Assembly: GCA_937935205.1 (NCBI GenBank)
Contig: CALGXU010000502.1
Location: 1 to 13,289, forward strand
From: an uncultured Rothia sp.
GTDB lineage: Bacteria; Actinomycetota; Actinomycetes; Actinomycetales; Micrococcaceae
Length of the DNA: 13,289 bases
Reading direction: 5' to 3'
This document shows, piece by piece, positions 1-6,273 of this stretch. The translations under genes were made by a program, and so were the position numbers. Every line of letters begins with the position of its first letter. Within the stretch, counting starts at the first letter, position 1. Under the pieces are notes generated by a model that did not search any database, was not told the origin of the DNA, and saw nothing but the letters and a program-made list of their open reading frames with translations.

Positions 1-162
1 CAGAGCGGCGCACATGCCACCCTGTGCCGCACCGGTGTGGGAGCGGGTGGGGTATAGCTTGGTCAGTACCGCGGTGCGAACTCGCTGACCGGCCTCGATG
101 GCGGCACGCATACCTGCGCCGCCGGCACCGACGATCACTACATCGTACTTATGTACCTGCAT
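1..162 (-). CDS. sdhA: Succinate dehydrogenase flavoprotein subunit, N-terminal 54 residues (runs off the left edge)
   Basis: Catalytic flavoprotein of respiratory complex II: it oxidises succinate to fumarate and passes electrons to the SdhB iron-sulfur subunit on the inner face of the membrane. The visible N-terminus starts MQVHKYDVVIVGAGGAG, a Rossmann FAD-binding beta-alpha-beta with GxGGAG at residues 12-17. The SHTGAAQGG stretch at 41-49 follows; its His42 aligns with the histidine that binds FAD covalently in the family. ATG at 162 is supported by an AGAAAG-like ribosome site a few bases upstream. It is the third gene of a leftward sdhC-sdhD-sdhA run, 51 bases after sdhD. About nine tenths of the protein, and presumably sdhB, lie beyond the window. 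Identification is firm from the motifs and neighbours. Confidence 0.95.
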   Translation of the reverse strand, partial: MQVHKYDVVIVGAGGAGMRAAIEAGQRVRTAVLTKLYPTRSHTGAAQGGMCAAL

Positions 163-213
163 GATGTTCTTTCTGTGTTTTAGATGTTGTAGTTTGCCTC
201 GGATACGTCGCCG

Positions 214-699
214 TTAGCGTGCCGAGCAGAAGCTGGGGAGCAGTTCAGCCGCTGCGCCGGAGGGGCAGGGGTCGAACGCGAAGATGGTGAGGGTACCAAT
301 CAGCAGGACGAATGCGCATGCTGCGAAGAGGATGACCTTCAGCCAAATACGCAGGCGGTCCTTCTCAGCGTAGTCATCGATGATGACGCGGATGCCGTTA
401 GCACCGTGCAACATAGCCAGCCAGAGCAACAGCAGGTCCCAGACCTGCCAGAAGGGGTTCGCCCACTTGCCGCCCACGAAGCCGAAGTCGATAGCGTGGA
501 TGCCGTCGCCGACCATGAGGTTGGAGAACAGGTGACCGAAAATCAGCACGACGAGTACGACGCCGGACAGGCGCATACCCAGCCAAGCGAACATCTCAAA
601 GTTGTTGCGCTTGGAGGAGGAGCGGTTGTATTTCACACCGTCGATGCGGTTATCACGCAGACGGGGTACATAGGTGCGGGGCTTAAGCGGAGTAGCCAT
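214..699 (-). CDS. sdhD: Succinate dehydrogenase hydrophobic membrane anchor subunit
   Basis: Second membrane anchor of complex II, which helps bind heme b and quinone and tethers SdhA/B to the membrane. The 161-residue protein has a basic N-terminal tail (1-36) and three hydrophobic segments at about 37-61, 82-104 and 119-141. Segment 1 carries RLSG (43-46) and His56; segment 2 carries MLHGANGIR (97-104), whose His98 is a likely heme or quinone-site residue. The length fits the family. ATG at 699 follows the sdhC stop by only 3 bases, and a GGAGGT ribosome site lies inside the end of sdhC (709-714, minus strand) with 9 bases of spacing, so translation of the two anchors is probably coupled. 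The family is weakly conserved in sequence, so the name rests partly on the sdhC/sdhA neighbours. Confidence 0.93.
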   Translation of the reverse strand: MATPLKPRTYVPRLRDNRIDGVKYNRSSSKRNNFEMFAWLGMRLSGVVLVVLIFGHLFSNLMVGDGIHAIDFGFVGGKWANPFWQVWDLLLLWLAMLHGANGIRVIIDDYAEKDRLRIWLKVILFAACAFVLLIGTLTIFAFDPCPSGAAAELLPSFCSAR

Positions 700-702
700 T
701 GT

Positions 703-1161
703 TTAGTGACCTCCCATGTGCGAGAAAACGATCGGCAGGTGACGTGCTGCGAAGCCAGCAACGGTGATTGCCCAGAGGAAAAGCACAACCCAGAGAATCT
801 TGATGTGCATGTAGGTTGCCTTCTGGCTGATTTCGACGTTGCCGTCCTTGTTCTTCGCCTGGATGTGCTCCACGTGCGAGTTGGTTGCCTTACCCCAGAA
901 GTCAATGAGGATAATGCGAATACCGTTGAACGCGTGGTAGACGATGGCGGCGACAAGCGCGGTCTCACCCAGACCCATGATGGGGTTCTTGTACAGGCTC
1001 AGTACGCCGTTGTAGGCCTCCGGGGAGATACGCACGACGGCAGTATCCAGGATGTGTACAAGAAGGAAGAAGAAAATCGCGATACCGGTAATGCGATGAG
1101 CAACCCAGGACCACATGCCCCAGCGGCCGCGGTAGAGGGTTCCTTTAGAACCATTCAACAC
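703..1161 (-). CDS. sdhC: Succinate dehydrogenase cytochrome b556 subunit
   Basis: Heme-binding membrane subunit of complex II and first gene of the operon. I chose the GTG at 1161, giving 152 residues, because a perfect AGGAGG (1169-1174, minus strand) stands 7 bases ahead. The in-frame ATG at 1191 lies upstream of that ribosome site, has none of its own, and would add ten residues not needed by the fold. The N-terminus holds the family signature SWVAHRITG (18-26), with His22-Arg23. Hydrophobic segments run about 19-42, 63-88 and 120-142. Segment 2 contains YHAFNGIR (75-82), whose His76 is a candidate axial heme ligand. The NGIR motif recurs in SdhD, as expected for paired anchors. No clear sigma-70-type promoter could be picked for this strand. 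Confidence 0.93.
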   Translation of the reverse strand: MLNGSKGTLYRGRWGMWSWVAHRITGIAIFFFLLVHILDTAVVRISPEAYNGVLSLYKNPIMGLGETALVAAIVYHAFNGIRIILIDFWGKATNSHVEHIQAKNKDGNVEISQKATYMHIKILWVVLFLWAITVAGFAARHLPIVFSHMGGH

Positions 1162-1398
1162 TGAATAACCTCCTGCTGCGACGGCGAGCATCTGGGTTCT
1201 GGTACCGCATTTTTAGGCCCCAGCTTCCAGGCACAGCTGTGTGCTCACCGACTGCTTTTGTTCGTCTGTTACTTCCAAGATATCAGGTAAATTCACAGCT
1301 TACTGACACCCTGTTTAGGGTTTTTTTACAGGTTCTAAAAGGGAATTAGAGCATGTTTTTATTGCGATATCGCCTACTTCCCTGTGTTTGTGCGGGAC

Positions 1399-1417
1399 TT
1401 ACCTTAACCTAACCTCA
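1399..1417 (-). promoter_or_regulatory. Candidate DtxR/IdeR-like iron box
   Basis: On the minus strand these 19 bases read TGAGGTTAGGTTAAGGTAA. Compared with the DtxR/IdeR consensus as I remember it (TTAGGTTAGGCTAACCTAA), 14 of 19 positions agree: the left half-site AGGTTAGG is intact and the right half is degenerate. Iron control of sdh would make sense because SdhB carries iron-sulfur clusters and SdhC/D carry heme. The site lies 238 bases upstream of the sdhC start but only about 35 bases before the manC -35-like box, so either gene could be the target. The degenerate right half leaves this a candidate only. Confidence 0.35.
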
Positions 1418-1451
1418 AACATCGCCTAAATGAGAGCCGCCTGACACTTTT

Positions 1452-1481
1452 TTGTTAAAACCTAAAAGAATTCGATATATG
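1452..1481 (+). promoter_or_regulatory. Probable manC promoter
   Basis: A TTGTTA box at 1452-1457 and TATATG at 1476-1481, separated by 18 bases, resemble a housekeeping -35/-10 pair. Transcription would then start near 1487, leaving a leader of about 22 bases before the ATG at 1509. This argues against the upstream in-frame TTG (1452) and ATG (1479) as starts, because both fall inside the promoter boxes. Confidence 0.45.
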
Positions 1482-1508
1482 ACAAATTCACCCGCTATTC
1501 TTGAAGCG

Positions 1509-2618
1509 ATGAATACTGCACTCACTCGATTCCGCCCGCTCATTCCCGCCGGCGGTGTTGGCTCGCGTTTGTGGCCCCTGTCCCGCGCGCACGCCCCGAA
1601 ATTCCTGCTCGACCTCACCTCGTCGGGCAATTCTCTGTTGCGTGACACCTACGACCGTCTCATCGATCTCAGCAACGGTTCCGTCATGGTGGTTACCGGC
1701 ACTTCGCACGCCAATGCGGTCACCCAGCAGATTCCTGAACTGCGCGCCGCTGACCTGGTGCTGGAGCCCTCCCCCAAGGATTCGGCTGCAGCTATCGGCC
1801 TGGCTTGCGCTATCATCCACCGCCGCGAACCGGACGCCATCATCGGCTCCTTTGCGGCTGACCACGTCATCAGCCCCGTGGATGAATTCCACCGCGTGGT
1901 GACCGAAGCTGTCATCACCGCGGCAACCGGCAAGATTGTCACCATCGGCATTACTCCCACCGAGCCCTCCAGCGCGTTTGGCTACATTCACGCCAGCGAG
2001 TCCCTGGGCATCGAGGATGCTCCCAATGCTCACGCCGTGGACACCTTCGTGGAGAAGCCGGACACCGCTACCGCACAGAAGTACCTGGATTCCGGTGAGT
2101 ACACCTGGAACGCAGGCATGTTCGTGGCACCGGCTGCCCTGATGCTCAAGCACCTCGAGGCAAACGAGCCCGAGCTGTACGCGGGCATTATGGAGATCGC
2201 TAACGCTTGGGACACCCCCGAGCGTGAGGCTGTTATGGACCGCGTGTGGGAGACCCTGCCGAAAACCGCTATTGACTACGCTGTGGCTGAGCCCGCAGCG
2301 GCTGCGGGCGACGTTGCAATGGTTCCCGGCTCCTTCAGCTGGGACGACGTTGGAGACTTCGACGCCGTGGCACGCCTGAACACCGAGAAGAGCGGCGAAG
2401 AGCTGACCATTCTCGGCGAGAAGGACAACGTCATCAACCACGGCTGCTCCGGCATTATTGTCGCGAACACTGACCGCAAGATCTCGATCATTGGCCTCAA
2501 CGACATCGTTGTGGTGGACACCCCCGATGCCCTGCTGGTCGCTCCGCGCTCCAAGGCGCAGGCCGTCAAGGATGCTGTGGGCGAGGTCAAGGCGCGAGGT
2601 CTGAACAACCTCCTCTAA
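1509..2618 (+). CDS. manC: Mannose-1-phosphate guanylyltransferase (GDP-mannose pyrophosphorylase)
   Basis: Makes GDP-mannose and pyrophosphate from GTP and mannose-1-phosphate in the cytoplasm. In actinobacteria GDP-mannose feeds mannosylated lipids, lipoglycans and glycoproteins. From ATG 1509 the protein has 369 residues and begins MNTALTRFRPLIPAGGVGSR; the nucleotidyltransferase signature GGVGSRLWPLSR is at 15-26 and Lys31 follows, as usual for this family. A later FVEKPD motif and WNAGMF loop are typical sugar-nucleotide-binding elements, and SFSWDDVGDF lies in the distal half. The length matches the stand-alone enzyme; the C-terminal phosphomannose isomerase domain of the long (about 480-residue) AlgA/ManC type is absent. 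In-frame starts at 1452 (TTG) and 1479 (ATG) exist but overlap the probable promoter. The gene is monocistronic and ends at a strong hairpin. Confidence 0.93.
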   Translation: MNTALTRFRPLIPAGGVGSRLWPLSRAHAPKFLLDLTSSGNSLLRDTYDRLIDLSNGSVMVVTGTSHANAVTQQIPELRAADLVLEPSPKDSAAAIGLACAIIHRREPDAIIGSFAADHVISPVDEFHRVVTEAVITAATGKIVTIGITPTEPSSAFGYIHASESLGIEDAPNAHAVDTFVEKPDTATAQKYLDSGEYTWNAGMFVAPAALMLKHLEANEPELYAGIMEIANAWDTPEREAVMDRVWETLPKTAIDYAVAEPAAAAGDVAMVPGSFSWDDVGDFDAVARLNTEKSGEELTILGEKDNVINHGCSGIIVANTDRKISIIGLNDIVVVDTPDALLVAPRSKAQAVKDAVGEVKARGLNNLL

Positions 2619-2713
2619 ATTCTGGCCCTGAGCAGGCACCACTGAGCAGCTAGCCCCGCGCAGTTGGCTCCGTGCAGTTGCTTGAACCCTGCTCGAGCAA
2701 AAGATACCTCTAG

Positions 2714-2749
2714 AAGCCGGCTCTCTTCTTTTTAGAAGGGAGCCGGCTT
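2714..2749 (+). terminator. manC terminator hairpin
   Basis: A 16-bp stem (2714-2729 with 2734-2749, one G-U pair) closes on a TTTT loop and is followed by a short pyrimidine tail (TCTTAT). It starts about 95 bases after the manC stop. The nearly symmetrical stem could work in both directions, but only manC approaches it. Confidence 0.8.
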
Positions 2750-2930
2750 TCTTATACCCTGACTTATGCCCCGATGGGTCATTTCGCGGGCGCATTCAAG
2801 GCTTTTGCCTAGTGGGGCGCGAAAGGGCGCTCCTCGCAGCTGAACATGTGGCCGAACAGCGGGCAAAATGCCTTACATACCCCGTCTAGGCTGCACTTCC
2901 AGAGTCTGATACGAGCCAAGAACCAACCCA

Positions 2931-2948
2931 TATAGAGAACCATTCTCA
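2931..2948 (+). promoter_or_regulatory. Candidate Zur (zinc uptake regulator) operator overlapping a -10-like box
   Basis: Bases 2934-2948 form the interrupted palindrome AGAGAACCATTCTCA, with GAGAA and TTCTC arms around CCA. The minus strand reads TGAGAATGGTTCTCT, matching 11 of 15 positions of the actinobacterial Zur box as I remember it (TGAAAATGATTTTCA). It overlaps a TATAGA -10-like hexamer (2931-2936) and ends 15 bases before the start codon of a zinc-chaperone-like gene, the right position for repression when zinc is plentiful. No good -35 box is visible. The function of the downstream gene, read independently, supports the call. Confidence 0.55.
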
Positions 2949-2963
2949 TGTTAACCTTGGTGT

Positions 2964-4373
2964 ATGCACATGACCCGTAAGTTTTTCCTCACCCGCGCCA
3001 GCGCACTCGGCGCAGTAGCCGCCCTCGCCCTGACCGCATGCGGCGCCCAGAACGCACAGACCAGCCAGAATACCCAGACCAGCCCCAGCACCTCCACCTC
3101 CGCGAGCGCAACCCCCGCACCCATCACCGAAGGTAAGGGTCCGGCAAGCCGCGTCGCCATCACCTACGACGGTGGCGTGCTCGTCTACGACGCCAAGGAT
3201 ATGAAGCTGCTCGCTGACATCCCCAAGGAAGGCTTCCTGCGCCTCTCCGACGCTGGCGATAACCGCCACCTCGTCGTTGCAGACGGCAACAGCTACACCT
3301 TCCTGGACACCGGTGTATGGTCTGTAGCGCACGGCGACCACTCGCACTACTACACCACCGCCCCGTCGCTGTCCTCGCTGTCTCTTGCGGCTGACCACAC
3401 CGGTCACGTGATCAAGGACAACGGCAAGGTCGCGGCATTCGCTGACGGCACCGGCTCCTTCGCCGTGTACGACCCGGCGAAGCTGACCCACGACAAACGC
3501 ACCGCATCCTCCCTGGAGACCACCACCGTCACCCTGCCGCAGCCGCACCACGGCTTCGCGATTCCGCTGCCCAACGACCAGTACCTGGTAGCGGTCGGCG
3601 ACTCAAAGACCCGCACCAGTGCTGCCGTTGTGGACGCGCAGGGTAAGACCGTTCTTGAAAGCCCCGCCTGCCCCGGCGTTCACGGTGAAGCCATCGCCAA
3701 GGACGGCGCGTTCTCCATCGGTTGCACCGACGGCGCGCTGGTCTACAAGGACGGCAAGTTCACCAAGATCACCAACCCCGAGGACCCGTACTCGCGTTCC
3801 GGTAACCAGGCTGGCAAGGCTGATTCCCAGTACGTTCTGGCGGACTACAAGACCGACAAGGACGCTAAGCTGGAGCGCCCCGAGAAGTTCTCCATTATCG
3901 ACACCGTTGCGGCAACCCGCACCGTCTACTCCCTGCCTTCTGGCGTGAGCTACACCTTCCGTTCGCTGGCTCGCGGCCCCCAGGGTGAGGCCCTGCTGCT
4001 GACCACCGACGGCAAGCTGCGCGTCTTCGATCCGGCGACCGGCGCCGAGCTGGGCTCCATACAGCTCATGGAGGCGTGGACCGAGTCTGAGACGTGGCAG
4101 GACGAGCGTCCGGCACTGTGGGTGGACGGTAAGACCGCCTACGTGACCGACCCGGCGACCAAGAAGCTCATTGCGGTGTCCCTGTCGAACCCGGCAGCGC
4201 CGAAGGAGCTGATGAGCGTGGAGCTTCCGAAGACCCCCAACGAGATTCTGGGTGTCTCCTCCTCGAACGCTGCACCGGTTGAGGCTGAGGCACACGGCGC
4301 TGAAGCACACGGCACTGCTTCCTCCTCGGCTTCCGCTGACGCGCACGAGTCCGGCGAGGGCCACTCCCACTAG
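2964..4373 (+). CDS. aztD: Lipoprotein resembling the zinc metallochaperone AztD
   Basis: AztD proteins are extracytoplasmic beta-propellers that hold zinc and hand it to AztC, the binding protein of an ABC zinc importer. This 469-residue protein has a lipoprotein signal: basic N-terminus, hydrophobic core 12-25, and lipobox LTAC with Cys26. A Thr/Ser/Gln-rich linker follows (27-60), then repeated propeller-like strands from ASRVAITYDGGVLVYDAK (61-78). Candidate zinc ligands are HGDHSHYY (123-130), His145/148 and His195-196; Cys236 and Cys254 could form a disulfide. The last 26 residues form a tail with five His (444, 449, 461, 467, 469) plus acidic residues. The start may be ATG 2964 or ATG 2970; neither has a clear ribosome site. 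No aztABC transporter genes are in the window, so its partner would be encoded elsewhere. Family assignment is from remembered sequence style. Confidence 0.78.
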   Translation: MHMTRKFFLTRASALGAVAALALTACGAQNAQTSQNTQTSPSTSTSASATPAPITEGKGPASRVAITYDGGVLVYDAKDMKLLADIPKEGFLRLSDAGDNRHLVVADGNSYTFLDTGVWSVAHGDHSHYYTTAPSLSSLSLAADHTGHVIKDNGKVAAFADGTGSFAVYDPAKLTHDKRTASSLETTTVTLPQPHHGFAIPLPNDQYLVAVGDSKTRTSAAVVDAQGKTVLESPACPGVHGEAIAKDGAFSIGCTDGALVYKDGKFTKITNPEDPYSRSGNQAGKADSQYVLADYKTDKDAKLERPEKFSIIDTVAATRTVYSLPSGVSYTFRSLARGPQGEALLLTTDGKLRVFDPATGAELGSIQLMEAWTESETWQDERPALWVDGKTAYVTDPATKKLIAVSLSNPAAPKELMSVELPKTPNEILGVSSSNAAPVEAEAHGAEAHGTASSSASADAHESGEGHSH

Positions 4374-4420
4374 GACTCTCCCGCTGAGACAACTCTCACT
4401 GAGATAAACTAGCGAAAGCA

Positions 4421-4465
4421 TAAAGAGAGATGCGACCGATAACTTATCGGTCGCATCTCTCTTTA
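4421..4465. terminator. Convergent bidirectional terminator, 21-bp perfect stem
   Basis: Arms 4421-4441 and 4445-4465 pair without a mismatch around a three-base loop (ACT). It lies 47 bases after the AztD-like gene and 26 bases after the stop of the opposing gene that ends at 4492, so it can end transcription from both sides. Each strand leaves the stem through TCTCTTTA, a short U-rich tail. Confidence 0.85.
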
Positions 4466-4491
4466 CGTATTCCAGGTTGATACGCCAGCTA

Positions 4492-5070
4492 CTAACGCAG
4501 CGGCAGGACCCTGATTTCTTCCCAGTCCTGCCCGTCGTAGGAGTAGCAGTGCAGGTGATCCACGGTGAAGGTACGCTGCTCGGCGGGCAGAGCGTCAAAC
4601 ACCTCGTGGGCGTTTGCCACCTGCTCTTCCGTTAGCCCTTGCCCCAGGGTCACGTGCGGCACATAGGGGAAGGACGCTGCGCCGGCACCGAATAGCTCAA
4701 CCAGCTTCTGGTGAATCTGCTCGAACTCGGCCTTGCCCGCCTCCAGGTTCAGGTACTCCACCTCGGTGACCGGGCGGAAGGAGTGCACCGTACCCCAGCG
4801 CGCCTCAAAACGCGGCGTATCCAGCGCCTCGCGGAACTGGGGGGACTGCACCGCAGCCAGGAGAGACTCGGTCAGCTCCGCTATGTACACGGTCACGTGG
4901 GTGCTAATCGGCGCAGCCGCACCACCGGCTACCGTGCGCTTCCACTCTTCCAGGCGCTGAACATTCTCACCGCTCACGTGTGCAATAACGCTCAGGTAGC
5001 GGTGACCGGGCTTCAGGGTCGGGGATACAGGAGCCGTCGTGGGGCTCGAAGAGTTCTCTTGTGCTGTCAT
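4492..5070 (-). CDS. 2H phosphoesterase, 2'-5' RNA ligase family
   Basis: Small cytoplasmic protein of the 2H superfamily, whose members cleave or join 2'-5' or cyclic phosphodiester bonds in RNA or nucleotides. The natural substrate cannot be told from sequence. The 192-residue protein carries both signature motifs: HVTV at 58-61 (catalytic His58, Thr60) and HVTL at 139-142 (His139, Thr141), placed about 80 residues apart as in the family's two-lobed fold. Residues 1-20 are a low-complexity Ser/Thr/Pro/Ala extension. It follows trpS by 51 bases on the same strand and may be read from the trpS transcript; no terminator is seen between them. The ribosome site is weak. I leave the symbol blank (thpR and ligT are used for relatives) because substrate class is unknown. 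Confidence 0.85.
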   Translation of the reverse strand: MTAQENSSSPTTAPVSPTLKPGHRYLSVIAHVSGENVQRLEEWKRTVAGGAAAPISTHVTVYIAELTESLLAAVQSPQFREALDTPRFEARWGTVHSFRPVTEVEYLNLEAGKAEFEQIHQKLVELFGAGAASFPYVPHVTLGQGLTEEQVANAHEVFDALPAEQRTFTVDHLHCYSYDGQDWEEIRVLPLR

Positions 5071-5121
5071 CTCAATCGTGCAGGTAATGCGATGCCTCAG
5101 CCGGGCAGGCTGAACAGCGCG

Positions 5122-6186
5122 CTAGATTGCTGCGGCAGGCAGGAAGCCAACCTTCTTGTACACGTTCTCAATGGTGACCGTAGCGATCTCGCGGGCAGCG
5201 GATGCGCCCACAGCCAGCAGGCGGTCCAGCTCGGCGGGGTCGTCCATCAGCTCGAGGGTACGCTCACGCACCGGAGTGAGGCGCTCCACCACGATATCGG
5301 CGAGGTCAACCTTCAGGTGGCCGTACATCTTGCCCTCGTAGCGTGCCACGATCTCGTCGATGCTCTCGCCGGTCATTGCCGAGTAGATGGAGAGCAGGTT
5401 GGAGACGCCGGGCTTAGCCTCGCGGTCGTAGGCGATGACGGAGCCATCATCGGTCACGGCGGACTTAATCTTCTTCTGGGTTGCCTTCGGGGTATCCAGA
5501 AGCTTAATCAGGCCCTTATCGGTGGCTGCAGACTTGGACATCTTCGAGGTCGGGTCCTGCAGGTCGTAAATCTTAGCGGTTTCCTTCAGAATCACCGGCT
5601 CGGGCACCACGAAGGTCTCACCGAAACGGGAGTTGAAGCGCTGAGCCAGGTTACGGGTCAGCTCCAGGTGCTGACGCTGGTCCTCACCCACGGGCACGCC
5701 GTCCACCTGGTAGAGCAGGATGTCGGCAGCCATCAGAATCGGGTAGGTGAACAGACCCACGGAGGCGTTCTCAGCGCCCTGCTTCTGGGACTTGTCCTTG
5801 AACTGGGTCATACGGGAGGCCTCACCAAAGCCGGTGAAGCAGTTCAGGACCCACGCCAGCTGGGCGTGCTCGGGCACGTGCGACTGCACGAACAGCGGAG
5901 TGCGGGTCGGGTCAATGCCGGAGGCGATGTACTGCGCCGCGGTCAGGCGGGTACGCTCACGCAGCTCCTCGGGGTCCTGAGGAACGGTGATGGCGTGCAT
6001 ATCCGGAATAAAGAACAGACATTCGTTATTCGGGTCGTCCTGCAACGCCACCCAGTTGTTCACAGCACCAATGTAGTTACCCAGGTGCATCGAATCAGCC
6101 GACGGCTGCGCACCCGAGTAGATACGTGCCTTCTGCTGAGAGGCGTTAGGGATGAGGGACTTATCCTGCTTCTTTTCGTCTGCCAT
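5122..6186 (-). CDS. trpS: Tryptophanyl-tRNA synthetase
   Basis: Class I aminoacyl-tRNA synthetase that charges tRNA-Trp with tryptophan using ATP. Numbered from the ATG at 6186 (354 residues), the HIGH-type motif is HLGN at 34-37 and the KMSKS loop is intact at 215-219. VGEDQRQHLELTRNLAQRFN between them is typical of bacterial TrpRS. An in-frame ATG 17 codons farther upstream (6237) exists, but the start at 6186 has AGGAAA 5 bases ahead and gives a normal length. The first 20 residues are charged and variable. The gene lies 87 bases after the exonuclease gene on the same strand. The leader has a 7-bp hairpin and a duplicated ribosome-site sequence. No T-box-like leader is visible. Confidence 0.96.
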   Translation of the reverse strand: MADEKKQDKSLIPNASQQKARIYSGAQPSADSMHLGNYIGAVNNWVALQDDPNNECLFFIPDMHAITVPQDPEELRERTRLTAAQYIASGIDPTRTPLFVQSHVPEHAQLAWVLNCFTGFGEASRMTQFKDKSQKQGAENASVGLFTYPILMAADILLYQVDGVPVGEDQRQHLELTRNLAQRFNSRFGETFVVPEPVILKETAKIYDLQDPTSKMSKSAATDKGLIKLLDTPKATQKKIKSAVTDDGSVIAYDREAKPGVSNLLSIYSAMTGESIDEIVARYEGKMYGHLKVDLADIVVERLTPVRERTLELMDDPAELDRLLAVGASAAREIATVTIENVYKKVGFLPAAAI

Positions 6187-6192
6187 AGTTAT

Positions 6193-6237
6193 TTCCTGTG
6201 CAGTTCTTCCTGTGCGGTGCTGCGAACGGTGCAGCAC
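6193..6237 (-). repeat. trpS leader: duplicated ribosome-site sequence and hairpin
   Basis: TTCCTGTGC occurs at 6193-6201 and again at 6207-6215 on the plus strand, so the mRNA has two GCACAGGAA copies 14 bases apart; only the nearer one is properly spaced for ATG 6186. Directly upstream is a perfect 7-bp hairpin (6217-6223 with 6231-6237, 7-base loop). The spare ribosome-binding sequence plus hairpin could modulate initiation, or it may be a chance duplication. Confidence 0.5.
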
Positions 6238-6273
6238 ATCTTCAAAAACTTATCTGTACGCGCAGTCCGCGTC

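Larger units (their letters stand above)
1162..1508. other. Divergent intergenic region between sdhC and manC
   Basis: These 347 bases hold the upstream regions of the leftward sdh operon and rightward manC. Besides the manC promoter and the DtxR-like sequence listed separately, I see: a 5-bp hairpin (1308-1312 with 1317-1321) followed by seven T on the plus strand; a perfect 10-bp palindrome GCGATATCGC at 1364-1373; and two copies of ATCGCCTA, at 1369-1376 and 1421-1428, 52 bases apart. The hairpin resembles a weak terminator, but no plus-strand gene precedes it. In the sdh direction it would lie in the leader if transcription starts farther upstream. No conserved coding sequence was recognised. 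Confidence 0.6.
2619..2963. other. Intergenic region between manC and the AztD-like gene
   Basis: These 345 bases contain the manC terminator (2714-2749) and, at the far end, the -10-like box and Zur-like palindrome of the next gene. Between them lies a weak 7-bp hairpin with one G-U pair at about 2814-2833 (GGGGCGC against GCGCTCC). I recognise no coding sequence or RNA gene here. Confidence 0.6.

Noticed and set aside
406..1164. 252-codon open frame on the plus strand
   Set aside because: Antisense to sdhD and sdhC; lacks a ribosome site and any family motif.
1308..1327. Hairpin plus T-run as a true terminator
   Set aside because: Only a 5-bp stem, and no plus-strand gene lies upstream to be terminated.
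1488..2795. 435-codon open frame on the minus strand
   Set aside because: Antisense to manC and extends through its terminator hairpin.
3603..4598. 331-codon open frame on the minus strand
   Set aside because: Antisense to the AztD-like gene, crosses the bidirectional terminator and overlaps the end of the 2H phosphoesterase gene.
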